NCBI GenBank assembly: GCA_910583795.1
Contig: CAJTZQ010000091.1
Coordinates: 1 to 12,150, forward strand
DNA from: an uncultured Muribaculaceae bacterium
GTDB taxonomy: Bacteria > Bacteroidota > Bacteroidia > Bacteroidales > Muribaculaceae
Reading direction: 5' to 3'
Length of the DNA: 12,150 bases
In this document: positions 6,309-12,150 of the stretch, one piece after another
How positions within the stretch are numbered: the first letter of the stretch is position 1
How the letters are laid out: every line of letters begins with the position of its first letter
Notes under the pieces: generated by a model
Told to the model about the DNA's origin: nothing
The model's database searches: none
What the model saw: the letters and a program-made list of their open reading frames with translations, nothing else
Made by a program: the position numbers and the translations under genes

Positions 6309-7298
6309 CTAAAAATCACGGAGTGAATTTATCTCTTTTTCAGAAAGACCTGTGAGACTTATTATAATCTCATTGCTCATTCCCATTGAAATCATCTTAA
6401 GTGCCGTGTTTCTACGTTCTTCAGCCTTTCCTTCCTCCAGTCCCTCGGCAAGACCTTCCGCTCTGCCTTCCGCTTTTCCTTCGGCTCTCCCTTCGGCTCT
6501 CCCTTCTTCCAATCCTTCGGCTCTGCCAATTTTTTTACCTTCCTCCAAACCTTCGGCGAGACCTTCCTCTCGGGCTGTGTCAAGCACATCATTCTGCACC
6601 ATGATAGTGTCAATATGTGCGTCATATTCCCTACGTTCTTTGGGCGACATCAATAGATATTGAAGTTTCTTCTTTACTTCTTGAAGTCCGGGAGTACGAG
6701 TATCCTCTTTTACCTTGCCTGTCTTTAGATATGTCATCCATTCGTCGAGTGGAGTTTCTGGAATCTTGTCGTAGACATTGACACGCACAAGATAATATTC
6801 CGGGAAAACCTCTCTCGGCAAATGAGGCACAATAACGCCATCCTCCTTTAAAGTCACCATAAGATCCGTTCCTGTGTGAATCCCTTTGAATCGGGTCTCT
6901 CCATGGTATACATAATCATCCCCTTGTCCGTAGTCACAATAAAGAATACTTATGGAATACACTTTCTTTACCTGATCATATTTTTGATCGATGTTAATAT
7001 GTTCAGTAATTGCCTTACACGTGCCATAAAGAATCCTCTGAAGATAATGGAGCTGTCGTGTGAGCTGGACTTCCACTATAATAAGATGTCCCTTACTGTT
7101 TTTCGCCTTAATATCCACACGGTTAAACTTGTCGTTGTCCGATACCTGATTGCTTTCGCTCTCAAGGAGCTCCACAATGGTGATCTCTTCTCCCAACAAG
7201 ACTGAAACCAAACCCTCGAGGATACCGAAATTGGCTTTATCACGAAGCATGTGCTTCATCGCCCAATCAAACATGATATAAGTATTGTCTTGCTCCAT
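6309..7298 (-). CDS. Rpn family PD-(D/E)XK nuclease / putative transposase
   Basis: Recombination-promoting nuclease family (PDDEXK_2, PF12784 type): DNA endonucleases that stimulate recombination; some members act in phage defence. The N-terminal 150 residues match the family opening (MFDWAMKHMLRDKANFGILE, then the nuclease core). The active site is the ExQ variant: D62, then E76 and Q78 in VDIKAK...IIVEVQL. The C-terminal region has a charged EG-rich repeat tract (residues 244-291), then a conserved-looking end (MISMGMSNEIIISLTGLSEKEI). The length of 329 residues is typical for the long Rpn form. It converges on the LRR gene (40 bases between stops) and diverges from the barrel gene. Known Rpn loci can also make a short C-terminal antitoxin from an internal start; in-frame ATG codons at 6650 (M217) and 6602 (M233) are candidates here. 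The family call is firm; a defence or mobility role is inferred. Confidence 0.9.
   Translation of the reverse strand: MEQDNTYIMFDWAMKHMLRDKANFGILEGLVSVLLGEEITIVELLESESNQVSDNDKFNRVDIKAKNSKGHLIIVEVQLTRQLHYLQRILYGTCKAITEHINIDQKYDQVKKVYSISILYCDYGQGDDYVYHGETRFKGIHTGTDLMVTLKEDGVIVPHLPREVFPEYYLVRVNVYDKIPETPLDEWMTYLKTGKVKEDTRTPGLQEVKKKLQYLLMSPKERREYDAHIDTIMVQNDVLDTAREEGLAEGLEEGKKIGRAEGLEEGRAEGRAEGKAEGRAEGLAEGLEEGKAEERRNTALKMISMGMSNEIIISLTGLSEKEINSLRDF
6426..6569 (-). repeat. EG-rich tandem repeat in the Rpn gene
   Basis: Codons 244-291 are built from four-residue units (AEGR, AEGK, AEGL, and the EEG variants GLEEGK, GLEEGR), i.e. imperfect 12-base units; GCCGAAGG-type blocks run in series around 6460-6515. 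Such tracts vary in length between Rpn homologues. Gain or loss of whole 12-base units would keep the frame. Confidence 0.75.
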
Positions 7299-7333
7299 AA
7301 TCCATTACTTTTGCATATACAACAAATATTTCA

Positions 7334-7341
7334 CAAATATA
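7334..7341 (-). promoter_or_regulatory. -7 box (TATATTTG) for the Rpn gene
   Basis: On the minus strand 7341-7334 reads TATATTTG, an exact TAnnTTTG match, 35 bases before the Rpn ATG and so predicting a leader of about 30 bases. No TTTG is seen at the usual -33 distance (one ends near 7372, too far upstream). Confidence 0.4.
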
Positions 7342-7481
7342 ATGCTTATTGATGGATTTCACCTTATGTCACAAATTATTTTTGTCAATAATTAGCATTG
7401 CTTTTCAAAATTCGTAACTATTCAGCATACACACTAAATAGTTAACCATATCCATAAAACATGTTAATAAATATTAAATAT

Positions 7482-7489
7482 GGGGGGGG
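7482..7489. repeat. G8 homopolymer tract in the Rpn/barrel divergent intergenic region
   Basis: Eight consecutive G lie inside the otherwise very AT-rich 274-base gap between the divergent Rpn and barrel genes, about 36 bases upstream of the barrel gene's -7-like box. G-tracts of this length are prone to slippage. The same gap also has a hairpin-capable pair, AATTATT (7374-7380) with AATAATT (7387-7393). Confidence 0.6.
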
Positions 7490-7524
7490 TAAATTAAAAA
7501 TATCAAATATTCACTTAATTTGAT

Positions 7525-7532
7525 TAATTTTG
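7525..7532 (+). promoter_or_regulatory. -7 box (TAATTTTG) for the outer-membrane barrel gene
   Basis: An exact TAnnTTTG match 40 bases before the ATG at 7573. A perfect 14-base palindrome, AAATATTAATATTT (7540-7553), follows at the predicted transcript start and could be an operator, although palindromes arise easily in such AT-rich DNA. TCAAATATT occurs twice, at 7503-7511 and 7538-7546, on either side of the box. Confidence 0.45.
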
Positions 7533-7572
7533 AGTTTTCAAATATTAATATTTCCCTTTTCCTCAAATTTTT

Positions 7573-9681
7573 ATGTATAAGACTTCTATTTTAATGGCGT
7601 TTATGGCGCTTGCGATCAGTTTGGAGGCACAGAATCCGATAAAGACGGATTCACTGCCCGGAGATTCTGTAATTTTACGGGAGCTTGAGGAATTGGTTAT
7701 TGTTGCTTCTCCTGTTGTGCATAAGGCAGATCGTGATGTTTACTCCCCTTCTGCACAGGCACGTAAGGTTTCGCCCAATGGTCTGTCGCTACTTCAAAAT
7801 ATGAATATACCGGCATTATCAGTTAACACTTTACTCAACACAGTGTCGAATCCCGGCGGGAGTGTACAATTGCGAATCAACGGACGGGAGGTAGCCGTGC
7901 AGGATGTGCTTAATCTCTCTGCCGAAAACATTGTCAAAGTGGAATATCTTGAGAATCCCGGCTTGCGCTATAAGGATGTTAACGCCGTGCTGAATATCAT
8001 CGTCAAAAATCCTTCTTCGGGTGGGTCAGTAAGTTTAAGCACCATGTTATGGTGCAAAGAATTGCCTTCAGGTAATTATCTGGGCAACATAAAGATAAAC
8101 AAAGGGAAATCGCAGTGGAGCATCTACGACGAGACTCAGATACGCGACCATGTGCCAATGCATCGCGATTATGATGAAATATTTCATTTTTCAAATGGAC
8201 AAACCCTCAGAAGAGTCGAGTCACCAATAGGGGGAGAGTATAACAACAACCAGACATGGTGCGGAATAAGCTATTCATATATAAACCCTTCCAAAACTAC
8301 GATCTGGACCGGCGTACGCATGAACTACCAGAATCCAAATACCTTACGTTATGAAGGTATGCTTGAAACAGTTTCCGGGACAAAAAATGAAAGTCATTAT
8401 CTTTCTTCAACCACTTTCAATATGTTTGTGCGACCCACTTTCGAGTTTTACATTGACCATAAAATCGGTCATAAACAAACATTAGCCTTCAATGCCACCG
8501 CCAGCTATCGGCATGGCAAACCGGGCTCACGATATATCGAAAGCGAAATTAAAGAATCAGAATCATTATCAGACATAACCACATCTATCATAGATAACAA
8601 TCTTGGTTTTTCTGTAGAAGGGAATTATATAAAAGAATGGAGGTCTGCATCCATCACCGGAGGTATAAAATGGAATGGCAGCCGCAACCGTTCGAAATAT
8701 GTCTCATCAGACAACTCGATCTTTCACCAACGGCAGGATGCATTGTATTTTTTCGGGGAATATAGCTACCGCATTAAAAATGTCTCGATGACAGGAGGTA
8801 TTGGCGCCCAATACACCGACATATATATGAGAGAATCTGAGCGAGGCACAACTTCATGGGAAATACAGCCTAAAATTTCACTTATGTGGCGGAAAGACTG
8901 GTCGACATTACGTGCCAGTTTCACACGCACAAGTTCAACACCCTCTCTCGGGCAGACCAACCCTGTGGTGCAGCAGCTTGACCCGATACAATACCAATAT
9001 GGCAATCCGGATTTAAAACCATATTCATGGTTTCGCTACAATCTTGCATGGAGCATAAACATACCCCGTGTCAATTTTAACCTTAAAGCCACAATGCGCA
9101 CAGTCGACAATCCTATCTATAAATATTCATACTGGGAGGATAACAGGCTGATGCAGACATATTCCAACGACGGAAGTTATTTTGATTTCGGGTTCAACTT
9201 CGCCACAAGCATTGAGGCAATACCGGAATGGCTTTTCCTCGAAGGCGATGTAGGGTTTTCGAGACAATATACCAAAGGGAAGAACTTTCGCCATAGAATC
9301 ACCGCATGGGGAGGCAGTGCACAGGTGATGCTGAGACATTGGGGATTTAATTTTCTCTTCAGTCTTAACCAGGCAACCAACTCCCTGTGGGCTCAAAAAA
9401 TAAGTCGTCCTGAGTCATTTAACACCATAATGTTGCAATACACATGGAAAGATTACACCGCCGGAGTATTCATGCTTATGCCTTTCGGACGGTATAACCA
9501 AGAAGAGACAAGCCTTGATGCCAATTATTCATATAGCAGTATCATGCGCTCTCCGTTCGTAGAACGAATGGTAGGGATTCAGCTCCACGCCACATTGAAA
9601 TGGGGAAAACAGAAACGTGAGGCAAACCGACTTCTTGAAGGGAATGATAATTTGGGAGGCTCTACTGCAGGAGGACGTTGA
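7573..9681 (+). CDS. Outer-membrane beta-barrel / TonB-dependent receptor-like protein (PF14905 type)
   Basis: A 702-residue outer-membrane protein. The Sec signal peptide covers residues 1-19 (cleavage near LEA/QN). A TonB-box-like LEELVIVAS follows near 37-45, then a plug domain (about 45-150, including NGREVAVQDVLNLSAENIVK, LENPGLRY and VLNIIVK), then a long run of alternating aromatic and polar strands typical of the OMP_b-brl_3 family. The N-terminal carboxypeptidase-like beta-sandwich that often precedes the plug is absent. No SusD-like partner is adjacent, so this is not a classical SusCD pair; the substrate cannot be told. The charged C-terminus (LKWGKQKREANRLLEG...GGR) is usual for the family. 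It diverges from the Rpn gene. A copy of the LRR gene's 3' end begins immediately after its stop. Confidence 0.87.
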   Translation: MYKTSILMAFMALAISLEAQNPIKTDSLPGDSVILRELEELVIVASPVVHKADRDVYSPSAQARKVSPNGLSLLQNMNIPALSVNTLLNTVSNPGGSVQLRINGREVAVQDVLNLSAENIVKVEYLENPGLRYKDVNAVLNIIVKNPSSGGSVSLSTMLWCKELPSGNYLGNIKINKGKSQWSIYDETQIRDHVPMHRDYDEIFHFSNGQTLRRVESPIGGEYNNNQTWCGISYSYINPSKTTIWTGVRMNYQNPNTLRYEGMLETVSGTKNESHYLSSTTFNMFVRPTFEFYIDHKIGHKQTLAFNATASYRHGKPGSRYIESEIKESESLSDITTSIIDNNLGFSVEGNYIKEWRSASITGGIKWNGSRNRSKYVSSDNSIFHQRQDALYFFGEYSYRIKNVSMTGGIGAQYTDIYMRESERGTTSWEIQPKISLMWRKDWSTLRASFTRTSSTPSLGQTNPVVQQLDPIQYQYGNPDLKPYSWFRYNLAWSINIPRVNFNLKATMRTVDNPIYKYSYWEDNRLMQTYSNDGSYFDFGFNFATSIEAIPEWLFLEGDVGFSRQYTKGKNFRHRITAWGGSAQVMLRHWGFNFLFSLNQATNSLWAQKISRPESFNTIMLQYTWKDYTAGVFMLMPFGRYNQEETSLDANYSYSSIMRSPFVERMVGIQLHATLKWGKQKREANRLLEGNDNLGGSTAGGR

Positions 9682-9682
9682 A

Positions 9683-9727
9683 ATGTTCAGGCATGCCGCC
9701 CCCGTCTGGCAACTCTTCTTCCATTGA
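9683..9727 (+). pseudogene. Relic of the 3' end of an LRR (BspA-type) gene
   Basis: Reading from 9683, the DNA gives MFRHAAPVWQLFFH and a stop, against LFRTAPVWELFFH and a stop at the end of the LRR gene (6227-6268). The nucleotide match is 28 of 30 over 9696-9725. It starts one base after the barrel gene's stop in a different frame, and no LRR repeat precedes it. It is either the leftover end of a second LRR gene or the displaced 3' end created when a segment inserted at the LRR gene end. Confidence 0.6.
9696..9725 (+). repeat. Direct repeat, right copy
   Basis: Second copy of the 30-base sequence at 6237-6266, same orientation, mismatched only at 9710 and 9712. Confidence 0.8.
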
Positions 9728-9776
9728 CGAATCAAGAGGACACACAGAATAATCTTTTCTTTTTTAATGATTTTTC

Positions 9777-9827
9777 AAATATTATGCTTAAATTTGCAGC
9801 CGTATGCCTGCAAGCTGCATAATATTT
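9777..9827. repeat. Inverted repeat around a -7-like box (first dyad of the lipoprotein leader)
   Basis: AAATATTATGC (9777-9787) is the perfect reverse complement of GCATAATATTT (9817-9827). TGCAGC (9795-9800) can pair with GCTGCA (9814-9819) as an alternative. An AATGATT block outside the left arm also has its complement outside the right arm. It might act as a terminator for the barrel gene or as an operator; the sequence does not decide. Confidence 0.45.
9789..9796 (+). promoter_or_regulatory. -7 box (TAAATTTG) probably serving the lipoprotein gene
   Basis: An exact TAnnTTTG match followed by CAGCC, similar to the GC-following boxes before the GH125 and LRR genes. If used, the lipoprotein mRNA would have a leader of about 200 bases carrying the dyads at 9865-9958 and 9968-9991. 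No clear -33 TTTG is visible; a T-run (9754-9775) lies upstream. Confidence 0.4.
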
Positions 9828-9864
9828 TAATCATTTAAGTTTCGCAATCTCACTTAAAGTTAAA

Positions 9865-9958
9865 GGTTAAGAGGTTAAATGGTTATATTTATACAGGAAT
9901 ATCCTTGGAAGCCGGATATCTTTCCACAACTATAGATTAACCTTTTAACATTATAACC
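9865..9958. repeat. Paired GGTTA/GTTAAA/GGTTA arrays in inverted orientation
   Basis: The 21 bases at 9865-9885 have the pattern GGTTA-4-GTTAAA-1-GGTTA. The reverse complement of 9938-9958 has exactly the same pattern (17 of 21 identical), with 52 bases between. Inside, GGAATATCC (9896-9904) pairs with 9914-9925 around a nine-base loop with a three-base bulge. The whole could fold as one branched stem or present repeated binding sites. Confidence 0.5.
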
Positions 9959-9967
9959 CCATGACCC

Positions 9968-9991
9968 TCAACTTTTGCTTGCGAAAGTTGA
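9968..9991 (+). promoter_or_regulatory. Hairpin just upstream of the lipoprotein start codon
   Basis: TCAACTTTTG (9968-9977) pairs with CGAAAGTTGA (9982-9991): ten pairs, one of them T-G, with a four-base loop. It ends 15 bases before the ATG at 10007, close enough to affect ribosome access. Confidence 0.5.
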
Positions 9992-10006
9992 ATTAATCAT
10001 ATCAAG

Positions 10007-11536
10007 ATGACAAGATCATTTTCATTCAAGACATTTATCATGTCTCTGACAATAGCTCTGGCGGTTTCATCCTGTGAGAAAGACGATTTCATCTCTGCCC
10101 CTACCGCTACAAGCGTCACCGTAACCGGTGTCATAACCACTACCTCCGGAAAACCTTTAGCCAACATACCTGTTTCTATTGATTACTATGAATCATATTG
10201 GCTCGGACCGCAAACCACTATCCATAAGGCGAAAGGGACTACAGACAGCAATGGATTTTATGAGTTGTTTTTCGAACCGGAAAAAGATAAATCTTCCTAC
10301 GATAACAATCCTAACCAGTCATACTGTATTCTTGCGGACCTGAAAGGGCTATCGCCTGACGACTACATTATGCCTTCGGAGTTTGGGTATCAAGGCACCG
10401 TTTATAGCTATGGGATATACAAAAATTTTGGACAAGGGGATAATCACAATGTCAACCTCTTCTTCCCCAAGAAGAAAGAGATTAAAACCGAACTGAAAAA
10501 TTTCACAGCCGACAAAAGTCTAAAAATCATAAACACAATGGCTTTTGGCGTCAATAAAGAATCTCTTGGCAAAACGGTAGAACTTGACACCGACGGCAAC
10601 GGCAGCGTCATGATCCCCTATGCAATCGATGATACCAATCTTATATCCGTCGTGACAGAAAACGGTGTATCCGAGGTATACGAAACTAAAGAAATAGCTG
10701 TCGCAAAAGATTCCGATTCCCCTGTAGTCTTCGACAACAAAGACGTCCTTGACGATTGCAGTTTCAAATTATCGCTCTATTCTCACATGTCGTTCAACGG
10801 AAAGGAATATAACGATAACCCTGCCTTCTCCTCACCCGCCCCTTTCGATTTTATCGGCTTCAGGATTGTGAGACCCGACGGTCAATATGAAGCCACTGAT
10901 TTAAAACGCTATCAGTATTACGATTCTATAGTGTGGAGCTCTCCTGACTTCCCGGAAACTTTCAAGGTATATGAAAAAGAGAAAAACGGAAGCTCTTCAG
11001 TAGAACACTTGGTTTCCCAGTGGGGAAGCCACTTTTTCAACACCGGCATCCATAAGACCATCCTCACGGGATATAAAAACGGTCGTGCAATATGCACAGA
11101 TTCGGTTGAGTTTGATCTGAAAGACCGTGATTTCCTTTGTTTTGACTGGAATAATTTTATATATCTGACCGATCTCGGGACAACGCAGACCATTTATTGT
11201 CAACTTGATGGATTCTCAGAGTATCAACTCAACGCTGTGACAGAGTCTGACAAGTCGAATAGCGTGAATATTTATATAAAGTTCCGCGACAATTGGGGTG
11301 ATGATATAGAGCTTAACTGGCAGCGTACCCGGCTTGAACATCTGCTCTCGCAGCATTTAGGGCATTGGATTGAATACGACAAATCAGAAGTGAATAAAAT
11401 GTTCAGACATCTCACGCCCGATGATCTACCCGGTAAACTTTACGAGAATGAAACCACAAGAGCAATCGTGATGCAAGCTCCGGCAACTGAATCCGACAAA
11501 GAACACTTCTACATCCACGTAGAACCCAAACATTAA
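10007..11536 (+). CDS. Large lipoprotein of unknown function, probably surface-exposed
   Basis: A 509-residue lipoprotein. The signal peptide ends in a lipobox (AVSSC, lipidated C23), followed by EKDD, an acidic tag that resembles the Bacteroidetes lipoprotein export signal and suggests placement on the cell surface. Residues about 36-96 look like a carboxypeptidase-regulatory-like/transthyretin-type beta-sandwich (TVTGVITTTSGKPLANIPV, then GTTDSNGFYELFF). The rest is rich in beta-strand-like and aromatic sequence (for example CSFKLSLYSHMSF, and the block NIYIKFRDNWGDDIELNW), and I recognise no enzyme motif. No SusC or SusD homologue is adjacent. It has a long, dyad-rich leader and converges on the GNAT gene (44 bases between). 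Function cannot be assigned; adhesin, glycan-binding or stress-related surface protein are open options. Confidence 0.75.
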   Translation: MTRSFSFKTFIMSLTIALAVSSCEKDDFISAPTATSVTVTGVITTTSGKPLANIPVSIDYYESYWLGPQTTIHKAKGTTDSNGFYELFFEPEKDKSSYDNNPNQSYCILADLKGLSPDDYIMPSEFGYQGTVYSYGIYKNFGQGDNHNVNLFFPKKKEIKTELKNFTADKSLKIINTMAFGVNKESLGKTVELDTDGNGSVMIPYAIDDTNLISVVTENGVSEVYETKEIAVAKDSDSPVVFDNKDVLDDCSFKLSLYSHMSFNGKEYNDNPAFSSPAPFDFIGFRIVRPDGQYEATDLKRYQYYDSIVWSSPDFPETFKVYEKEKNGSSSVEHLVSQWGSHFFNTGIHKTILTGYKNGRAICTDSVEFDLKDRDFLCFDWNNFIYLTDLGTTQTIYCQLDGFSEYQLNAVTESDKSNSVNIYIKFRDNWGDDIELNWQRTRLEHLLSQHLGHWIEYDKSEVNKMFRHLTPDDLPGKLYENETTRAIVMQAPATESDKEHFYIHVEPKH

Positions 11537-11580
11537 TTAAACAGCCGGCATCTCAATGAGATTGCGACAGGTGTGTCACT

Positions 11581-12150
11581 TTATGCCGTAATCATCTTTA
11601 AGCCGAAAAACATAACACGACTCCTCAAAGCGTCATCCTCTGATATTCCAAAAGCATATTTTTCGCTTTGCTCAGTCTTATACAATGGTTTAAAACCATT
11701 TTTAGTGTAATAGTGAATTGTAGAATCCGTATTGTAAGCGTCCACGAGCATATATCGACAAGCCGCTTTATTATTTTCATCTACAAACCAATATTTAAGG
11801 ACATCCATCAACTGAGTGCCGACATTCAGTCCTTGTCCTTGAAATAGCTTATTGACACCAAGACGCCCTATCAGAACAGCCGGATAGCTGCGGTGGCGTT
11901 TCTGCTGTGGGATCTTGCGCTGGAGTGAGTTGCGTGACGGATTATCAAGCGTATATGTCTTTATTCCATCATAGGAAAGCGTGGCTATAGCCACTATCTC
12001 ACGCTCATTATCCCTGCTTATCCAACAGTATGTTTTGCCGAGCAATTCTTCTTCATATAGAAACACGTCATGGCTGAAAAATTCATCTAAATCTTCATCA
12101 CCACAAGAAAAAGGGTCACAGTAATCTGCGACCTCTTTGGTATAAGGCAC
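11581..12150 (-). CDS. GNAT family N-acetyltransferase, N-terminus cut by the window edge
   Basis: Acetyl-CoA-dependent N-acetyltransferase fold. The N-terminal block FSCGDEDLDEFF resembles the F-x-CG-x-x-x-LD-x-FF opening of a GNAT subgroup that includes toxin-type (TacT/AtaT-like) enzymes. The strand and loop that bind CoA are at IGRLGVNKLFQGQGLNVGTQLM; compared with the usual QGQGIG-type loop it seems to have two extra residues (NV). The late motif DAYNTDSTIHYYTKNGFKPL matches motif B of the family. The visible part is 189 residues. The first visible codon is a GTG exactly at the edge, so the true start is probably a few codons to the right, outside the window. Whether a small antitoxin gene lies upstream cannot be seen; a metabolic or resistance acetyltransferase is equally possible. 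Confidence 0.8.
   Translation of the reverse strand: MPYTKEVADYCDPFSCGDEDLDEFFSHDVFLYEEELLGKTYCWISRDNEREIVAIATLSYDGIKTYTLDNPSRNSLQRKIPQQKRHRSYPAVLIGRLGVNKLFQGQGLNVGTQLMDVLKYWFVDENNKAACRYMLVDAYNTDSTIHYYTKNGFKPLYKTEQSEKYAFGISEDDALRSRVMFFGLKMITA

Noticed and set aside
6352..6663. Plus-strand open frame with many Pro/Ser codons opposite the Rpn gene
   Set aside because: It is the antisense reading of the EG-rich repeat tract; the low-complexity PSALPS-type product is what that repeat gives on the other strand.
9777..9827. Invertible (phase-switch) promoter flanked by inverted repeats
   Set aside because: The arms are only 11 bases and 29 bases apart; known Bacteroidales invertible promoters have longer arms and segments of well over 100 bases, and no invertase gene is nearby.
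11550..11562. Terminator between the convergent lipoprotein and GNAT genes
   Set aside because: Only the short palindrome ATCTCAATGAGAT is present, with a one-base centre and no T-tract; too weak to call.

Overview
The window looks like chromosomal DNA of a gut Bacteroidales bacterium, probably Muribaculaceae or a relative. The clues are a hybrid two-component system (HTCS), a GH125 mannosidase, a BspA-type leucine-rich repeat protein, a PF14905-type outer-membrane barrel, a lipoprotein with an acidic export tag, a lack of Shine-Dalgarno sites, and -7 boxes of the Bacteroidales form TAnnTTTG before several genes. The genus is an inference. I see no rRNA, tRNA, CRISPR array or integrase.

Left part (1-5391, all +). 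The C-terminal two thirds of an HTCS sensor-regulator enters from the left edge. Its frame carries an in-frame TAG at 48-50, so the gene may be split or decayed. It is followed by a secreted GH125 exo-alpha-1,6-mannosidase, which suggests that the pair belongs to a mannan or N-glycan utilisation locus whose remainder lies to the left. A 12-bp-stem terminator-like hairpin (4470-4507) separates this from the housekeeping gene proC.

Middle part (5392-9727). A secreted leucine-rich repeat protein (+) has two strong dyads at its 5' end: one places the start codon in its loop, the other lies in the signal-peptide codons. Convergent to it is an Rpn-family PD-(D/E)XK nuclease (-) with an EG-rich repeat tail, and divergent from that is an outer-membrane beta-barrel/TonB-receptor-like protein (+). 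The last 30 bases of the leucine-rich repeat gene recur, with 28 of 30 identical, just after the barrel gene's stop. The Rpn plus barrel segment is therefore bracketed by direct repeats 3,459 bp apart, at a gene 3' end. This is the most interesting structural signal in the window.

Right part (9728-12150). A roughly 280-base gene-free leader holds a -7-like box and three successive dyads before a large lipoprotein of unknown function that is probably surface-exposed. Convergent to it is a GNAT acetyltransferase (-) that runs off the right edge. Apart from HTCS-GH125, no pair of neighbours shows an obvious shared pathway, so most of the window looks like mixed accessory and housekeeping genes rather than one operon.
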